Source: Pleomorphomonas carboxyditropha (GTDB lineage: Bacteria; Pseudomonadota; Alphaproteobacteria; Rhizobiales; Pleomorphomonadaceae). From it: a DNA stretch of 64,000 nucleotides. Shown here piece after piece: positions 33,101-42,766 of this stretch (its first letter is position 1; each line of letters starts with the position of its first letter). A program made the position numbers and the translations under genes. Under the pieces are notes generated by a model. The model was not told the origin of the DNA. It did no database searches and saw only the letters and a list, made by a program, of their open reading frames with translations. Location of the stretch: contig NZ_NQVN01000008.1 in the NCBI RefSeq assembly GCF_002770725.1, positions 1 through 64,000 on the forward strand, written 5' to 3'.

Positions 33101-33958
33101 TCAGACGGTCTTGGGGCCGGCCAGCTTCCAGCCGTCGAGCGCGACGGCCTCGGGCTGCGGCACCACCTTGAAGCGGGCGGCGAGGTCGATCAGGTCCTGC
33201 GTCGTCATGGTCTGGCGCGGGCCGCCCATCGACAGCACCTTCACCAGGATCTCGGCCGCCTTCTCGGCGGTGTCGATCAGGCCGAAGGCGTCGTCGAGCG
33301 TCGGGCCGACGCCGAACACGCCGTGGAACGGCCACAGCACCAGCGGCCTTTTCGCCAGCAGCCTGGCGGTGGCGTCGCCCATCTGGTCGGTGCCCGGCAC
33401 CAGCCAGGGCATGGTGCCGACGCCGTCGGGGAACACCACCAGGCATTCGGTGGAGCCTTCCCAGAGGGCGCGCGTCACGTTGGCGTCGCTCCAGTCGAGC
33501 ACGTAGGTGAGCGCGATCAGGTTGGTGGCGTGGCAGTGCAGCACGACGCGGTCGGCGCCGTTGGTGGCGGTCTGCCGGGCGATGTGGCCCTTGAAGTGGC
33601 TGGAGAATTCCGAGGTCGGGCCACCGCCGTCACGATAGCCCCACAGCACTTCGATGAAGCTGCCGTCGGCGCCGACCCGCACGACGCCGAGATTGTTCTC
33701 GGGGTCCAGCTGGACGTTGCGGAAGAACTTGCCGGTACCGGTGACGATATAGCTCTGGCCGGCGATGGCCGGCAGCGGCTCGGTCATCGGCACGCGGCGC
33801 GGCTCGCGGATGCCCGCAAGATAGGGCGCGATGTCGTCGTCGGTGAGACGCAGGCTGATGTTGCCGCCGTTGCGCTCGTCCCAGCCCTTGTCCCAGCAGT
33901 CCGTCGTGGCCTTCACCATCGCCTTGACGAACCAGGCATCGATCATATTCGCAGTCAT
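33101..33958 (-). CDS. rhaD: Rhamnulose-1-phosphate aldolase (class II, enteric RhaD-like)
   Basis: 285 residues. The class II aldolase/adducin fold shows zinc ligands in [17 protein letters not shown] and the distal His in [11 protein letters not shown], with [19 protein letters not shown] and [14 protein letters not shown]. It cleaves L-rhamnulose-1-P to DHAP and L-lactaldehyde. [13 protein letters not shown] and the blocks above match E. coli RhaD almost residue for residue from memory. It lacks the fused dehydrogenase domain of the larger rhizobial RhaD. Six bases after rhaA. Confidence 0.93.
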   Translation of the reverse strand: MTANMIDAWFVKAMVKATTDCWDKGWDERNGGNISLRLTDDDIAPYLAGIREPRRVPMTEPLPAIAGQSYIVTGTGKFFRNVQLDPENNLGVVRVGADGSFIEVLWGYRDGGGPTSEFSSHFKGHIARQTATNGADRVVLHCHATNLIALTYVLDWSDANVTRALWEGSTECLVVFPDGVGTMPWLVPGTDQMGDATARLLAKRPLVLWPFHGVFGVGPTLDDAFGLIDTAEKAAEILVKVLSMGGPRQTMTTQDLIDLAARFKVVPQPEAVALDGWKLAGPKTV

Positions 33959-33964
33959 AGTGGC

Positions 33965-35233
33965 TCAGGACTCCCGCTTGGCGAGCACGTCGCGTTCATA
34001 GGCCTTGACGACGTCGAACCAGGCGGCGCCGACCGGCACGTTCCGGCTTTGGCAATAGTGATCCCAGACGGCCGCCCAGGGGCTCGTCTTGTGTTCCTCG
34101 AACAGCGCCATCCGCAGCGCGTAGTCGCCGGACGTCTCGGCCGCCTTGAGCTTGGCCGCCGGCTCCAGCATGGCTTTCAACAGCGCCTTGCGCATGTTGC
34201 GCATGCCAATCACCCAGGCGGCGATGCGGTTGATCGAGGCATCGAAATAGTCGAGGCCGATGGCGGTACGGTCGAGCGTGCCGCCGCGCACCAGCTCGTT
34301 GGCGATCGCCTGCAACTCGTCGTCGAACAGCACGACGTGGTCGCTGTCCCAGCGCATCGGCCGCGACACGTGCAGCAGCACGCGGTCGACATACTGGAAG
34401 ACGGCCGAGAGCTTGTCGGACACCACCTCGGTCGGGTGGAAGTGGCCGGCGTCGAGGCAGAGCATGGTGCCGCGCGTCGCCGCGTAGCCGAGGTAGAACT
34501 CGTTGGAGCCGACGGTGTAGGCCTCGGCGCCGATGCCGAACAGCTTGCTCTCGACGGCGTCGTAGTGGAACTCCTTGGAGATCTTCTCGGCGATCACCTC
34601 GTCGAGGGCGGCCTTCAGGATCTCGCGCGGCCCGTAGCGGTCGAAGGGATAGTCCTTGGAGCCGTCGGGGATCCAGATGTTCATCACCGAGGCGGTGCCG
34701 AGCGAGCGGCCGAAATGCTCGGACACCTTGCGGCTGGCCTTGCAGTGGTCGATCCAGAACTGGCGGATGCCGGCGTCGGGATGGCTGAGCGTGCGGTTGT
34801 CGGCGCTCTTCGGGTGCGAGAAGCAGGACGGATTGAAGTCGAGGCCGAGGCCGCGCTCCTTCGCCCAGTCCACCCAGCGCTGGAAATGCTTCGGCTCGAT
34901 GGCGTCGCGCTCCACCTTGCGGTCGGCCTCGAGGTAGAGGGCGTGCAGGTTGAGCCGCTTGGCGCCGGGGATCAGCGACATCGCCTTGTCGAGGTCGGCG
35001 CGCAACTGGTCGGGGGTGCGGGCCCGGCCGGGATAGTTGCCGGAGACCTGGATGCCGCCGGTGAGCTCGCCATCGGGATTCTCGAACCCCTTGACGTCGT
35101 CGCCCTGCCAGCAGTGCATGGATACGGGAATGGTGTCGAGCTTGCCGAGGACGGCCTCGGTGTCGATGCCGTCGCGGGAGAAATGCTCGCGGGCAAGTTC
35201 GTAGGCTTTGGTGATCTGCGATTGTTCGGACAT
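33965..35233 (-). CDS. rhaA: L-rhamnose isomerase (RhaA type)
   Basis: 422 residues, close to the 419 of E. coli RhaA. Diagnostic blocks: [52 protein letters not shown], the metal-site segments [20 protein letters not shown] and [16 protein letters not shown], and the [13 protein letters not shown] segment. Converts L-rhamnose to L-rhamnulose. This is the enteric/Bacillus RhaA family, not the shorter rhizobial RhaI-type isomerase. First gene of the minus-strand operon; about 395 bases separate it from divergent rhaM. Confidence 0.95.
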   Translation of the reverse strand: MSEQSQITKAYELAREHFSRDGIDTEAVLGKLDTIPVSMHCWQGDDVKGFENPDGELTGGIQVSGNYPGRARTPDQLRADLDKAMSLIPGAKRLNLHALYLEADRKVERDAIEPKHFQRWVDWAKERGLGLDFNPSCFSHPKSADNRTLSHPDAGIRQFWIDHCKASRKVSEHFGRSLGTASVMNIWIPDGSKDYPFDRYGPREILKAALDEVIAEKISKEFHYDAVESKLFGIGAEAYTVGSNEFYLGYAATRGTMLCLDAGHFHPTEVVSDKLSAVFQYVDRVLLHVSRPMRWDSDHVVLFDDELQAIANELVRGGTLDRTAIGLDYFDASINRIAAWVIGMRNMRKALLKAMLEPAAKLKAAETSGDYALRMALFEEHKTSPWAAVWDHYCQSRNVPVGAAWFDVVKAYERDVLAKRES

Positions 35234-35628
35234 GACCGGCGGTTTCCTCCCATTGGCTCCGCTGCCAGCGCCGCTTTATGGCGCTGCCACTATCAATCAT
35301 ATTCCATCACTAACGATCAAGTACGATCATATCCGTAGCCTGCGCCACACCTCCGATCGGCCTATCCTGTCTGTCATTGGAAAGACGGTCTTATGCTTGA
35401 AAAGGCTGGAAGAAATTGATTTTTCTTTACGGATCGGCGTAAAAATGCTTATCGCCAAAAGTTCTATTCGGCCCTGGGGAAATTAGCACAAGCGATCAAA
35501 CGTTCGAGGTGCGATTGAAAATGATTGGGTTTGCGTAATCATCCCACTGGGCGTGATCGGACGGGACCGAATATGATTTGCCGCAACGGCGCCGGCCGCG
35601 GCATCGGGCCGGCAGGGGAGGAAGCAGC
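35234..35628. other. Divergent rhaA-rhaM control region
   Basis: No gene. Clearly AT-richer than the surroundings, especially 35380-35560. Contains phased ATCA repeats on the rhaA side and, on the rhaM side, GATTG at 35513 and 35523 (10 bp apart) with GATCA at 35494. Promoter boxes not fixed by eye. Confidence 0.6.
35296..35329. promoter_or_regulatory. Four ATCA repeats phased at 10 bp (candidate RhaR operator)
   Basis: ATCA occurs at 35296, 35306, 35316 and 35326, exactly 10 bp apart. The last two lie in identical ACGATCA heptamers (35313-35319, 35323-35329). They are 63-96 bases before the rhaA start. Phased direct repeats are a common binding pattern of DeoR-family regulators. Confidence 0.5.
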
Positions 35629-35943
35629 ATGATCAGGAAAGCCTTCGTCATGTGGGTCAATCCGGACGCCCACGCGGAATACAAGCGCCGCCACGACGAG
35701 ATCTGGCCGGAGCTGTCGGCCGTTCTCAAGGCGCACGGCGCCCACAACTACGCCATCTATCTCGAGCCGAGCACGTCGACGCTGTTCGCCACCGTCGAGA
35801 TCGAGTCGGAAGAGCGCTGGGATGCGGTGGCCTCGACCGACGTCTGCCAGAAATGGTGGAAATACATGGCCGACGTCATGCCGTCGAACCCGGACAACAG
35901 CCCGAAGTCGGCGGATCTCCGCGAGGTGTTCTTCCTCGCCTGA
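35629..35943 (+). CDS. rhaM: L-rhamnose mutarotase
   Basis: 104 residues, the exact length of E. coli Rha[23 protein letters not shown], the active-site His in the [21 protein letters not shown] block, and [25 protein letters not shown] are near-identical to the enteric protein from memory. Interconverts alpha- and beta-L-rhamnopyranose to supply the anomer used by RhaA. GGGGAGGAAGC precedes the ATG. It is divergent from rhaADRSTPQK and ends 3 bases before the convergent lacI-type gene. Called rhaU in rhizobia. Confidence 0.95.
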   Translation: MIRKAFVMWVNPDAHAEYKRRHDEIWPELSAVLKAHGAHNYAIYLEPSTSTLFATVEIESEERWDAVASTDVCQKWWKYMADVMPSNPDNSPKSADLREVFFLA

Positions 35944-35946
35944 CCG

Positions 35947-36969
35947 TCAGCCCGGCGTTGGAACGGGACCGGTCGACCCCTTCACGTCGAGGCGCGGCGG
36001 CAGGACGAAATGCCGTTCCTCTCTCCGTCCCTCGATGCGCTCGATCAAGAGTTTCATGGCCTCGCTTCCGAGCCGATGGCCGGACTGGTCGACCGAGGTG
36101 AGGGACAACTGGGGCAGCGCGGCGAGACGGCTATTGTCGTAACCGATCACCGACAGGTCTTCCGGTATCCGGAGGCCGAGCCTTAGCGCCTCGGCCATCA
36201 GGGTGAACGCCACCAGGTCGGTCCAGCAGAATACGGCCGTCGGGCGCCGCTCGCGCGCCAGGATACGCCGGGCCACCTCCTCGTCGTAGTGCTCGCCGCG
36301 GAAATGGGTGCCCTCGAAAACCGAAATGCAGTCGGCGAGGCCATGGGCCGTCATGGCCTCCCGATAGCCCACCAGGCGCAGGGTGGTGGAATTGTTCGGC
36401 GCGGCGGATCCCGGTTCGAGGCCGAAATAGGCGATGTCGCGATGACCGAGCGATATCAGGTGCTCGACGGCGAGGCGCGCGCCGGCCCGATCGTCGTTGT
36501 TGACGGTGTCATAGCCGCAGTCGCGATCGTGACGGCCGATCATCACCGTCGGCACCGACGTGGCGACGGTGGTGAGGTAGGATTCCTCGAGACGCGGCGC
36601 GACCATCAGGAAGCCGTCGATCTTGTGATCGAGCATGGTGTCGATGGCGTGCTTCTCGGTGGCTTCGGCCGTCGGGCGGAAGCCGATCAGCGGCTCGTAG
36701 CTGCTGCTCCGGAGCGTCGAGATGACGCCGTCGATGATGTCGGGGAAGAAGGGATTGCGCATGTCCGGCAGCACGACGCCGAGCGTATAGGTCCGTCCCC
36801 TGAGCCCGCGCGCCGCCGTCTGCGGCCGGTAGTTGAGGGCGGTCATCGCCGCCTCGACGCGGGCGCGCATGTCGTCGGACAGGCCATAGGCGTTGCGCAG
36901 CACCTTGGAGACGGCGGCGCGCGACACGCCGGCCGCTTCCGCCACGTCCTTGATCGTCGCGCGCTTCAT
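35947..36969 (-). CDS. LacI-family transcriptional regulator of the rhamnoside cluster
   Basis: 340 residues. LacI HTH and hinge: ATIKDVAEAAGVSRAAVSKVLRN then ALNYRPQTAARGLRGR. Effector domain with LGVVLPDMRNPFFPDIIDG, VMIGRHDRDCGYDTVNNDD and SVIGYDNSRLAALPQLSLTSVDQ. Last gene of the minus-strand rhamnosidase-transporter run, 73 bases after the second permease. Its likely targets are the TGTAnACnnGTnTACA-type palindromes at 42685-42766. Effector probably a rhamnoside or rhamnose; inferred from context. Confidence 0.9.
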   Translation of the reverse strand: MKRATIKDVAEAAGVSRAAVSKVLRNAYGLSDDMRARVEAAMTALNYRPQTAARGLRGRTYTLGVVLPDMRNPFFPDIIDGVISTLRSSSYEPLIGFRPTAEATEKHAIDTMLDHKIDGFLMVAPRLEESYLTTVATSVPTVMIGRHDRDCGYDTVNNDDRAGARLAVEHLISLGHRDIAYFGLEPGSAAPNNSTTLRLVGYREAMTAHGLADCISVFEGTHFRGEHYDEEVARRILARERRPTAVFCWTDLVAFTLMAEALRLGLRIPEDLSVIGYDNSRLAALPQLSLTSVDQSGHRLGSEAMKLLIERIEGRREERHFVLPPRLDVKGSTGPVPTPG

Positions 36970-37042
36970 GATGCCTCGCCCGTTTCCCGCCCGTTTCCAA
37001 GGTTTCCTCTATACACTCGGCGGTTTGCCGGCAACGTCCAAC

Positions 37043-37876
37043 TCAGCCTTTCACGGCGCCGGCCGTCATGCCCTCGACGATCTGCCGGTTGAAGAACAGG
37101 AACATGATCAGCGGCGGGATGGTGATGATCAGGATGTTCATGAAAAGGAGATTGTAGGAGGTGTTGAACATGCTCTGGAAGTTGAACAGCGTCAGTTGCA
37201 CCGTGGCGTTCTTGGCCCCCGGCAGATAGTAGAGCGGGTTGGTGAAGTCGTTGAAGATCGCCACCGACTGCACGACGATCACCGTCACCGCCACCGGCTT
37301 CAGGAGCGGCAGCACGATGCGGAAGAACAGCGTGAACGGCCCGGCGCCTTCCAGGATCGCCGCCTCGTCGAGCTCGCGGGGAATGGTGGCGATGAAGGCG
37401 CGGAACAACAGCACCGAGAAGGACAGGCTGTAGGCGATCTCGATCAGGATCAGCCCGGAGAGCGTCTTGAACAGGCCGAGCCACTGGAGCAGCCAGATGG
37501 TCGGCACCACGGCCGGCGGCATGATCAGGCCGGCCAGAACCATGAAGTTGATGAGGCCGTTCCAGCGCGACGGCCGCCGCTGCAGCACGAAGCCGACCAT
37601 GGCGCCGAACACCACGAGGCCGGCCACCGCCACCACCGTCAGGACGATCGAATTGACGAAGGCGGTGATCAGCATGTAGTCGCGCGCCTGAACCACGGCG
37701 GCGAGGTTGTCCCAGAAGTGGGTCTCGGTCGGCCAGGTGAAATGCAGCCGCGACGCCTCCGGCTTGTCCTTCAGCGCGTTGACGACGATGAACAGGAAGG
37801 GCACCACGAAGACGACGAAGGCGATGGCGAGCGACAGGATGCCCGTCGCGTAATACCTGAGCTTTCTGGCGGTCAT
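37043..37876 (-). CDS. Carbohydrate ABC transporter permease (MalG-like, CUT1)
   Basis: 277 residues, six helices. EAA loop IPRELDEAAILEGAGPFTLFFRIVLPLLKP near residues 165-195, and PPAVVPTIWLLQWLGLFKTLSGLIL earlier. The start MTARKLRYY overlaps the first permease gene by 4 bases. Inner-membrane half of an oligosaccharide importer with the permease, binding protein and ATPase described around it; rhamnosides are the likely cargo because of the GH78 gene. Confidence 0.92.
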   Translation of the reverse strand: MTARKLRYYATGILSLAIAFVVFVVPFLFIVVNALKDKPEASRLHFTWPTETHFWDNLAAVVQARDYMLITAFVNSIVLTVVAVAGLVVFGAMVGFVLQRRPSRWNGLINFMVLAGLIMPPAVVPTIWLLQWLGLFKTLSGLILIEIAYSLSFSVLLFRAFIATIPRELDEAAILEGAGPFTLFFRIVLPLLKPVAVTVIVVQSVAIFNDFTNPLYYLPGAKNATVQLTLFNFQSMFNTSYNLLFMNILIITIPPLIMFLFFNRQIVEGMTAGAVKG

Positions 37877-38763
37877 GCCTCGACCTCCTTGCGGTTGAGC
37901 ACGAAGGACAGCGGCACGACGATCGCCGCCACCAGCACGAACAGCACGACGTTGCCGGTGGTGGACAGGCCGTAGAAGCCGGCCTGGTACTGCTTGTAGA
38001 TCACCGAGGCCACGACGTCGGTGGTGAACCCCGGTCCGCCCTTGGTCATCGCCCAGATCAGGTCGAAGGACCGGAGGCCGCCGATCAGGCTCAAGATGAT
38101 CACCGTGACGGTGGCCGGCCGGGCGAGCGGCAGCGTGACGTTCCAGAAGCGTTGCAGCGCGTTGGCGCCGTCCATCTTGGCCGCCTCGTAATATTCGGCC
38201 GGAATGGAGACGATGCCGGCGATATAGATGACGGTGGCAAGGCCGACGCCTTTCCAGACGTCGACGAAGGCGACCGACAGCAGGGCGAAGCGCGGATCGG
38301 TCAGCCAGGCCGGCCCCTTCAGGCCGAAGGCGGCGATGACGTCGTTGATCAGGCCGTTGGTCGGGTGCATCAGCATGGTGAAGGTGATGCCGACGCCGAT
38401 CGTCGACACCAGCACCGGGAAGAACACGACGGCGCGCAGCAGGCCGCGCGCCATGACGTTGGAGGTGAGCAGGATGCCCAGGAGCATGCCGAGCACCACC
38501 TTCGAGCCCGACGTGACGACGGCGTAGATCAGCGTGTTGACGAGGCCCCAGACCAGGAACGGCTCGCTGAAGAATTGCCGGAAATTGGCGAGCCCGATGA
38601 ACGAATACTGGAACAGCGTCCAGCGGGTCAGGCTGAAGAACAGCGAGGCGAAGGTGGGGAACAGAAACAGCACGCCGAAGATGACGGCGGCCGGCAGGTA
38701 GAACCAGCTCGGATAGGCCGCCGCGAACCTGCGGCGGAGGCCTTTCTTTCCATGGGTCGTCAT
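37873..38763 (-). CDS. Carbohydrate ABC transporter permease (MalF-like, CUT1)
   Basis: 296 residues, six helices; PSWFYLPAAVIFGVLFLFPTFASLFFS at the N-terminus and the EAA loop SIPAEYYEAAKMDGANALQRFWNVTLPLARPA. Pairs with the MalG-like permease. Follows the binding-protein gene by 96 bases on the same strand. Normal length and motifs. Confidence 0.92.
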   Translation of the reverse strand: MTTHGKKGLRRRFAAAYPSWFYLPAAVIFGVLFLFPTFASLFFSLTRWTLFQYSFIGLANFRQFFSEPFLVWGLVNTLIYAVVTSGSKVVLGMLLGILLTSNVMARGLLRAVVFFPVLVSTIGVGITFTMLMHPTNGLINDVIAAFGLKGPAWLTDPRFALLSVAFVDVWKGVGLATVIYIAGIVSIPAEYYEAAKMDGANALQRFWNVTLPLARPATVTVIILSLIGGLRSFDLIWAMTKGGPGFTTDVVASVIYKQYQAGFYGLSTTGNVVLFVLVAAIVVPLSFVLNRKEVEA

Positions 38764-38859
38764 GAGGGCACTCCAGCACCATCGTCCGCTCGGGCGCGGC
38801 CTCGCGTCAACGCGGGGCCGCTTCTTCGGGGAGGAATAGATCTGGCCGGTCGGGACGGC

Positions 38860-40158
38860 TCATTCCCAGCCGGGCAGGCCGAGCTGCAGCGCCTGCTTGC
38901 GCACGTCCTCGTCGTAGAGCTTGGCGCCGTCGAGCGGCGAGCGGATGCCCGAGCCGATCTCGACGGTGATCTGCTCGAGGGCCGGTCCCTTGACCGGCGA
39001 CAGGAATTCCAGGGCCGGCGCGTTCCTGCCGCCTTCGGCGAAGTAGGCGACCAGATCCTTGGTGGCCGGCGGCACGTCGTCGGGCAGCGTGCAGGACTTG
39101 GTCATGTAGGGGCCGATGGCGCCGACCGCCTCGGTCTGGGTATCGCAGCCCTCCTTGCCGGCGACGAAGGCGATGAACTTCTTCACCTCGTCCGGATATT
39201 CGGTCTGGGCGTAGCCGTAGATGCCGTTGGCCATCCAGGCGGTAAGGCCGTTGGTGGCGGCGTCGTCGCCCGGCAGGGCGAAGAAGCCGACATTGTCGAT
39301 GTCGTCCCTGTAGTTCTCGAAGAGATTGCCGATGGCGAACGTCAGCATCGGATAGTGGGCGCCTTCACCCTTCGACACCATGCGCAGGCCGTCGTCATAG
39401 CTGGCCGACCCGAAGTCCTCGTTGAGGTAGCCGGCGTTGAACACCTCCGCCTGATGCTCGAAACCCCGGAGGGCGGCGGGCGTCGTCGCGTATTTGATCT
39501 GGTTGGCGGTGTATTTCTCGGGAAAGTCGGGCACCGCCTGCAGTACGTTGTAGAAGTCGCCGAGCACGAACAACTGCGACGTCCAGGTGTCCCGGAAGGT
39601 CTGGATGACCGGCGCCACGCCGCCCTTGGCCTTGATCGCCTCGTTGTTCTTCATGAACTCGGCCCAGGTCTTCGGAACCTCGAGGCCCAACTCGGCATAG
39701 ATCTTCCTGTTGTAGAGCACGCCGCCGCCCATCGCCGTCTGGAAGGGAGCGCCGTAGATGCGGTCGTTCTCGCTCACCACCGCCTTGAAGGTGTCCATGA
39801 TGTCGGACTGATAGGGCTCGTCGGTGAGGTCGAGCATGTTCTGCTGCGGGTTGAGCGCATGGAACAGCGAGCCGGCGTTGTACATGAAGACGTCGGTCAT
39901 CTCGCCGGTGGCGAGCCGGGTCTTGACGATGTTGTCGCCCTCGCCGCCGGCGGCGCGCGCCTCGACCTCGATGGTGATGTCGGGATTCCTGGCGTGGAAG
40001 GCGGCGGCCAGCGCTTCCGCGGCCTTGACGGTCGCCGGCGCGTTGTCGACGAGGAAGGCGAGCTTCACCTCGGCCTGGGCCGAAGCGGCAAAGGACAGCG
40101 CCAGAGCGCAGCCGGCGGCCGCGGCCGCCAGATAATGGCGTGAGATCGTGTAAGCCAT
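38860..40158 (-). CDS. Extracellular solute-binding protein (CUT1 oligosaccharide/rhamnoside)
   Basis: About 432 residues. Signal peptide (YLAAAAAGCALALSFAASAQA-EV, cleavage ~29), then an SBP_bac_1 fold with FHARNPDITIEVEARAAGGEGDN, TGEMTDVFMYNAGSLF, APFQTAMGGGVLYNRKIYAELG and a C-terminal AVGAIGPYMTKSC region. Binds the transported sugar in the periplasm. The start at 40158 has GGGAGGAAAACC before it. 72 bases after the GH78 gene, which suggests that the ligand is a rhamnose-containing oligosaccharide or glycoside. Confidence 0.9.
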   Translation of the reverse strand: MAYTISRHYLAAAAAGCALALSFAASAQAEVKLAFLVDNAPATVKAAEALAAAFHARNPDITIEVEARAAGGEGDNIVKTRLATGEMTDVFMYNAGSLFHALNPQQNMLDLTDEPYQSDIMDTFKAVVSENDRIYGAPFQTAMGGGVLYNRKIYAELGLEVPKTWAEFMKNNEAIKAKGGVAPVIQTFRDTWTSQLFVLGDFYNVLQAVPDFPEKYTANQIKYATTPAALRGFEHQAEVFNAGYLNEDFGSASYDDGLRMVSKGEGAHYPMLTFAIGNLFENYRDDIDNVGFFALPGDDAATNGLTAWMANGIYGYAQTEYPDEVKKFIAFVAGKEGCDTQTEAVGAIGPYMTKSCTLPDDVPPATKDLVAYFAEGGRNAPALEFLSPVKGPALEQITVEIGSGIRSPLDGAKLYDEDVRKQALQLGLPGWE

Positions 40159-40230
40159 GGTTTTCCTCCCAGTTGCCATCCGCCCGGCCGTCCTCCCGGC
40201 CGAGGCGGAAGATAGGTTCGCCGGCCCTCC

Positions 40231-42588
40231 TCAGCGGGCGACGGCGAAAGTGACGACGTGGCGCCCGCTTTCGACAGCGAGACGCTGCTTGCCCTCTCCG
40301 GCGGCCGGCGGGACCGGCCGGCCGTCGAGGATGACGTTCCGGGCGCCGGCCGGCACGATCAGCGTGCCGTGCGCGCCCTCGGGGACGACGGTTTCCCACG
40401 TGACGGTGTCGTTCTCGATGCGCCAGCCCGCCTCGATACGGCCGGCGGCCGAGTCATGGGCGGCGGCGACCGGCGACAGCGCCGGAATGATCGCCGGCTC
40501 GAACAGGACATGCCGGAAGCCCGGCTCGTCCTCGTCGGGCCTGAGGCCGGCCACCTCCTCGAACAGCCACTGGCAGACCGCGCCGTAGGCATAGTGGTTG
40601 TAGGAGTTCATCGCCGGATCGAACACCGATCCGTCGGCCTGGATGGCGTCCCAGCGCTCCCAGATGGTGGTGGCGCCGTTCTTCACCTGATAGAGCCAGC
40701 CCGGCACCTCCTCCTGCAGGAAGACGGCGCCGGCAAGCTCCGGCTCGCCGATCCTGAGAAGCGCCGGCAGCAGGGCGGGGGTGCCGATGAAGCCGGTGCC
40801 GATGCGGCCGCCGGCCCGGGCGATGGTCGCCTTGAAATAGTCCCCGGCCGCCGCGCGCTTGTCCTCGGGAACGAGGTCGTGCAGGAAGGCGAGGGCATAG
40901 GAGGTCTGGTCGTCGTAGGCGAGGCGGCCCGACGGCGTGACGAACTCGTGCGCGAAGGCCGCCTTCACCGCCGCCGCCCGGTCCGATAGTCGCTTTTCCG
41001 TCGCCTTGTCGCCGACCAGCCCGGCGATCTTCGCCGTCAGCTTGGCGGCGATGTAGAGATAGATGGTCGCCGCCGCGTCGTCGCCGATGGTCGGCAGCGG
41101 CTTCTCGCTCGGTCCCTTCGGTTGCAGCCAGTCGCCGAACGAGAAGCCGCGCGCTGCCCAGGGGCGCGGCGGTCGGACGATCGGGCCATCGCTGATCGAC
41201 CACACGAAGTCGTTCCAGCGGACCATGGCCGGCAGCGTTTCCCTGAGGATGTCGAGATCGCCGTAGTGGCGGTAGAGCGTATGGGGCACGATGGCGATGG
41301 CGTCGCCCCAGCCGGTCGAGCCGTAGAAGCGGGGATAGACATCCTCGTGGCCGCGCGTCGGGTCGGGCACCACATGGGCGATCTCGCCGGCCTGCCGCTG
41401 GTCGGCCATCACGTCGCGCAGCCATTTGACGAAGAAGTCGTGGCTGTCGTGTAGATAGCAGGCCGTCGCCGCGAACACCTGGGCGTCGCCGGTCCAGCCG
41501 AGACGCTCGTCGCGCTGCGGGCAGTCGGTCGGCACGTCGACGAAGTTGGAGCGCTGCGACCAGAGCGCATTCTCGACGAGGCGGTTGACCAGCGGATGGC
41601 CGGTGGTGAGCCAGCCGGTGCGCGTCACCGCCGAGGAGATCGGCATCGAGGCGATGTCGGCGATCTCCACCTTGCCGGTCAGCGTGACGCGGGCGAAGCG
41701 GAAGCCCTGGAAGGTGAAGGCCGGCCGGTAGCTCTCGCGGCCTTCACCCTTCAGCACATAGGTGATGCGGCAGGGCGCCGAGCGCAGGTTGCTGTTGCAG
41801 AACGCGCCCTTGTCGAGGATTTCCGAATGCTCGACCGTCACCGTCGCGCCGGCCTCGCCGGTCACGGTGAAGGCGACATAGGCGGCGGCGTTCTGGCCGA
41901 AATCGTAGATGGTGCGGCCCTCGGCGTCGGTGAAGGACGAGACGGGCGGCAGCGCGGCGAGTTCCTTGACGCCGTTCACCTCATGGGCAACCAGCACGGA
42001 AGGGTCGAAATCCTCATGGAGCGCGGCGCCCTGGTCGGCCGGGGCGTTCTCCAGCCGCGCGTCATAGGTCTCGCCGAAGTAGATGCCGGATTTCAGGATC
42101 GGGGTGAGGCCGCTCGACCAATCGACGTCGGAGGCGAGGATCGTCTGGCCGTCCGCCTCGATCTCGGCGATGGCCGCGATGCGGTCGCCCCAGGTGTTGA
42201 AGAGGGCGTGCTGGTGCGCCCACATCATCTGCGAGCGGTACCAGCCGTCGCCCAGCCAGATGTCGATGACGTTGTCGCCGTCGGCGAGCAGGCCGCCGAC
42301 CTCGTAGGTCTGGTAGCTGAGACGATCGTTGTAGGAGGTCCAGCCGGGCGTGAGCAGGTCGTCGCCGACCCGCCGGCCGTTGATGAAGGCGCGGTAGAGG
42401 CCGAGCGCGCTGATGCGCAGGATCGCGCGACCGCCGCCCTTCGCCCGGAAGGTCTTGCGCAGGAACGGTTGCCGCGTCCCGACGCCGGCGTCGGCAAGCG
42501 GACGGATCATCCGCGCCGTCCAGACGTGCCGTTCGGCGGCGCGCGACGTCCCGGCGGTCATCCGGGAGCCCGATCCCATCATATTCAT
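40231..42588 (-). CDS. Alpha-L-rhamnosidase, GH78, cytoplasmic
   Basis: About 785 residues. N-terminal Bac_rhamnosid_N beta-domain (SALGLYRAFINGRRVGDDLLTPGWTSY), concanavalin-like domain (IYDFGQNAAAYVAFTV; VEHSEILDKGAF), (alpha/alpha)6 catalytic barrel with the GH78 signature FVDVPTDCPQRDERLGWTGDAQ holding catalytic Asp/Glu residues, and a C-terminal beta-domain. No signal peptide, so it hydrolyses rhamnosides after import. The start at 42588 has GGAGG nine bases upstream. First gene of the minus-strand operon, behind two LacI-type operators; releases L-rhamnose for the adjacent rha pathway. Confidence 0.93.
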   Translation of the reverse strand: MNMMGSGSRMTAGTSRAAERHVWTARMIRPLADAGVGTRQPFLRKTFRAKGGGRAILRISALGLYRAFINGRRVGDDLLTPGWTSYNDRLSYQTYEVGGLLADGDNVIDIWLGDGWYRSQMMWAHQHALFNTWGDRIAAIAEIEADGQTILASDVDWSSGLTPILKSGIYFGETYDARLENAPADQGAALHEDFDPSVLVAHEVNGVKELAALPPVSSFTDAEGRTIYDFGQNAAAYVAFTVTGEAGATVTVEHSEILDKGAFCNSNLRSAPCRITYVLKGEGRESYRPAFTFQGFRFARVTLTGKVEIADIASMPISSAVTRTGWLTTGHPLVNRLVENALWSQRSNFVDVPTDCPQRDERLGWTGDAQVFAATACYLHDSHDFFVKWLRDVMADQRQAGEIAHVVPDPTRGHEDVYPRFYGSTGWGDAIAIVPHTLYRHYGDLDILRETLPAMVRWNDFVWSISDGPIVRPPRPWAARGFSFGDWLQPKGPSEKPLPTIGDDAAATIYLYIAAKLTAKIAGLVGDKATEKRLSDRAAAVKAAFAHEFVTPSGRLAYDDQTSYALAFLHDLVPEDKRAAAGDYFKATIARAGGRIGTGFIGTPALLPALLRIGEPELAGAVFLQEEVPGWLYQVKNGATTIWERWDAIQADGSVFDPAMNSYNHYAYGAVCQWLFEEVAGLRPDEDEPGFRHVLFEPAIIPALSPVAAAHDSAAGRIEAGWRIENDTVTWETVVPEGAHGTLIVPAGARNVILDGRPVPPAAGEGKQRLAVESGRHVVTFAVAR

Positions 42589-42684
42589 CTGTCCTGTCCT
42601 CCCGAGGGGCGAGCCTGCCGTTACGCAGTCGGTGCGTCCCCGCTTGTTGGTCCGCGCTGTCCTCCAGCGGGCTTTCGGTCGTTG

Positions 42685-42700
42685 TGGAGACCGGTTTACA
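42685..42700. promoter_or_regulatory. LacI-type operator 1 of the rhamnoside cluster
   Basis: TGGAGACCGGTTTACA, an imperfect palindrome centred on C|G; its right half gives consensus TGTAAACCGGTTTACA. Confidence 0.6.
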
Positions 42701-42750
42701 TCAAGGGCAATCGAACCCGCCCGACCTTGCCGACCTGACTTGCAAAAAAG

Positions 42751-42766
42751 TGTAGACCAGTTTACA
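42751..42766. promoter_or_regulatory. LacI-type operator 2 of the rhamnoside cluster
   Basis: TGTAGACCAGTTTACA, same half-sites as operator 1, 66 bp away centre to centre; allows looping and shared control of the divergent operons. Confidence 0.6.
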
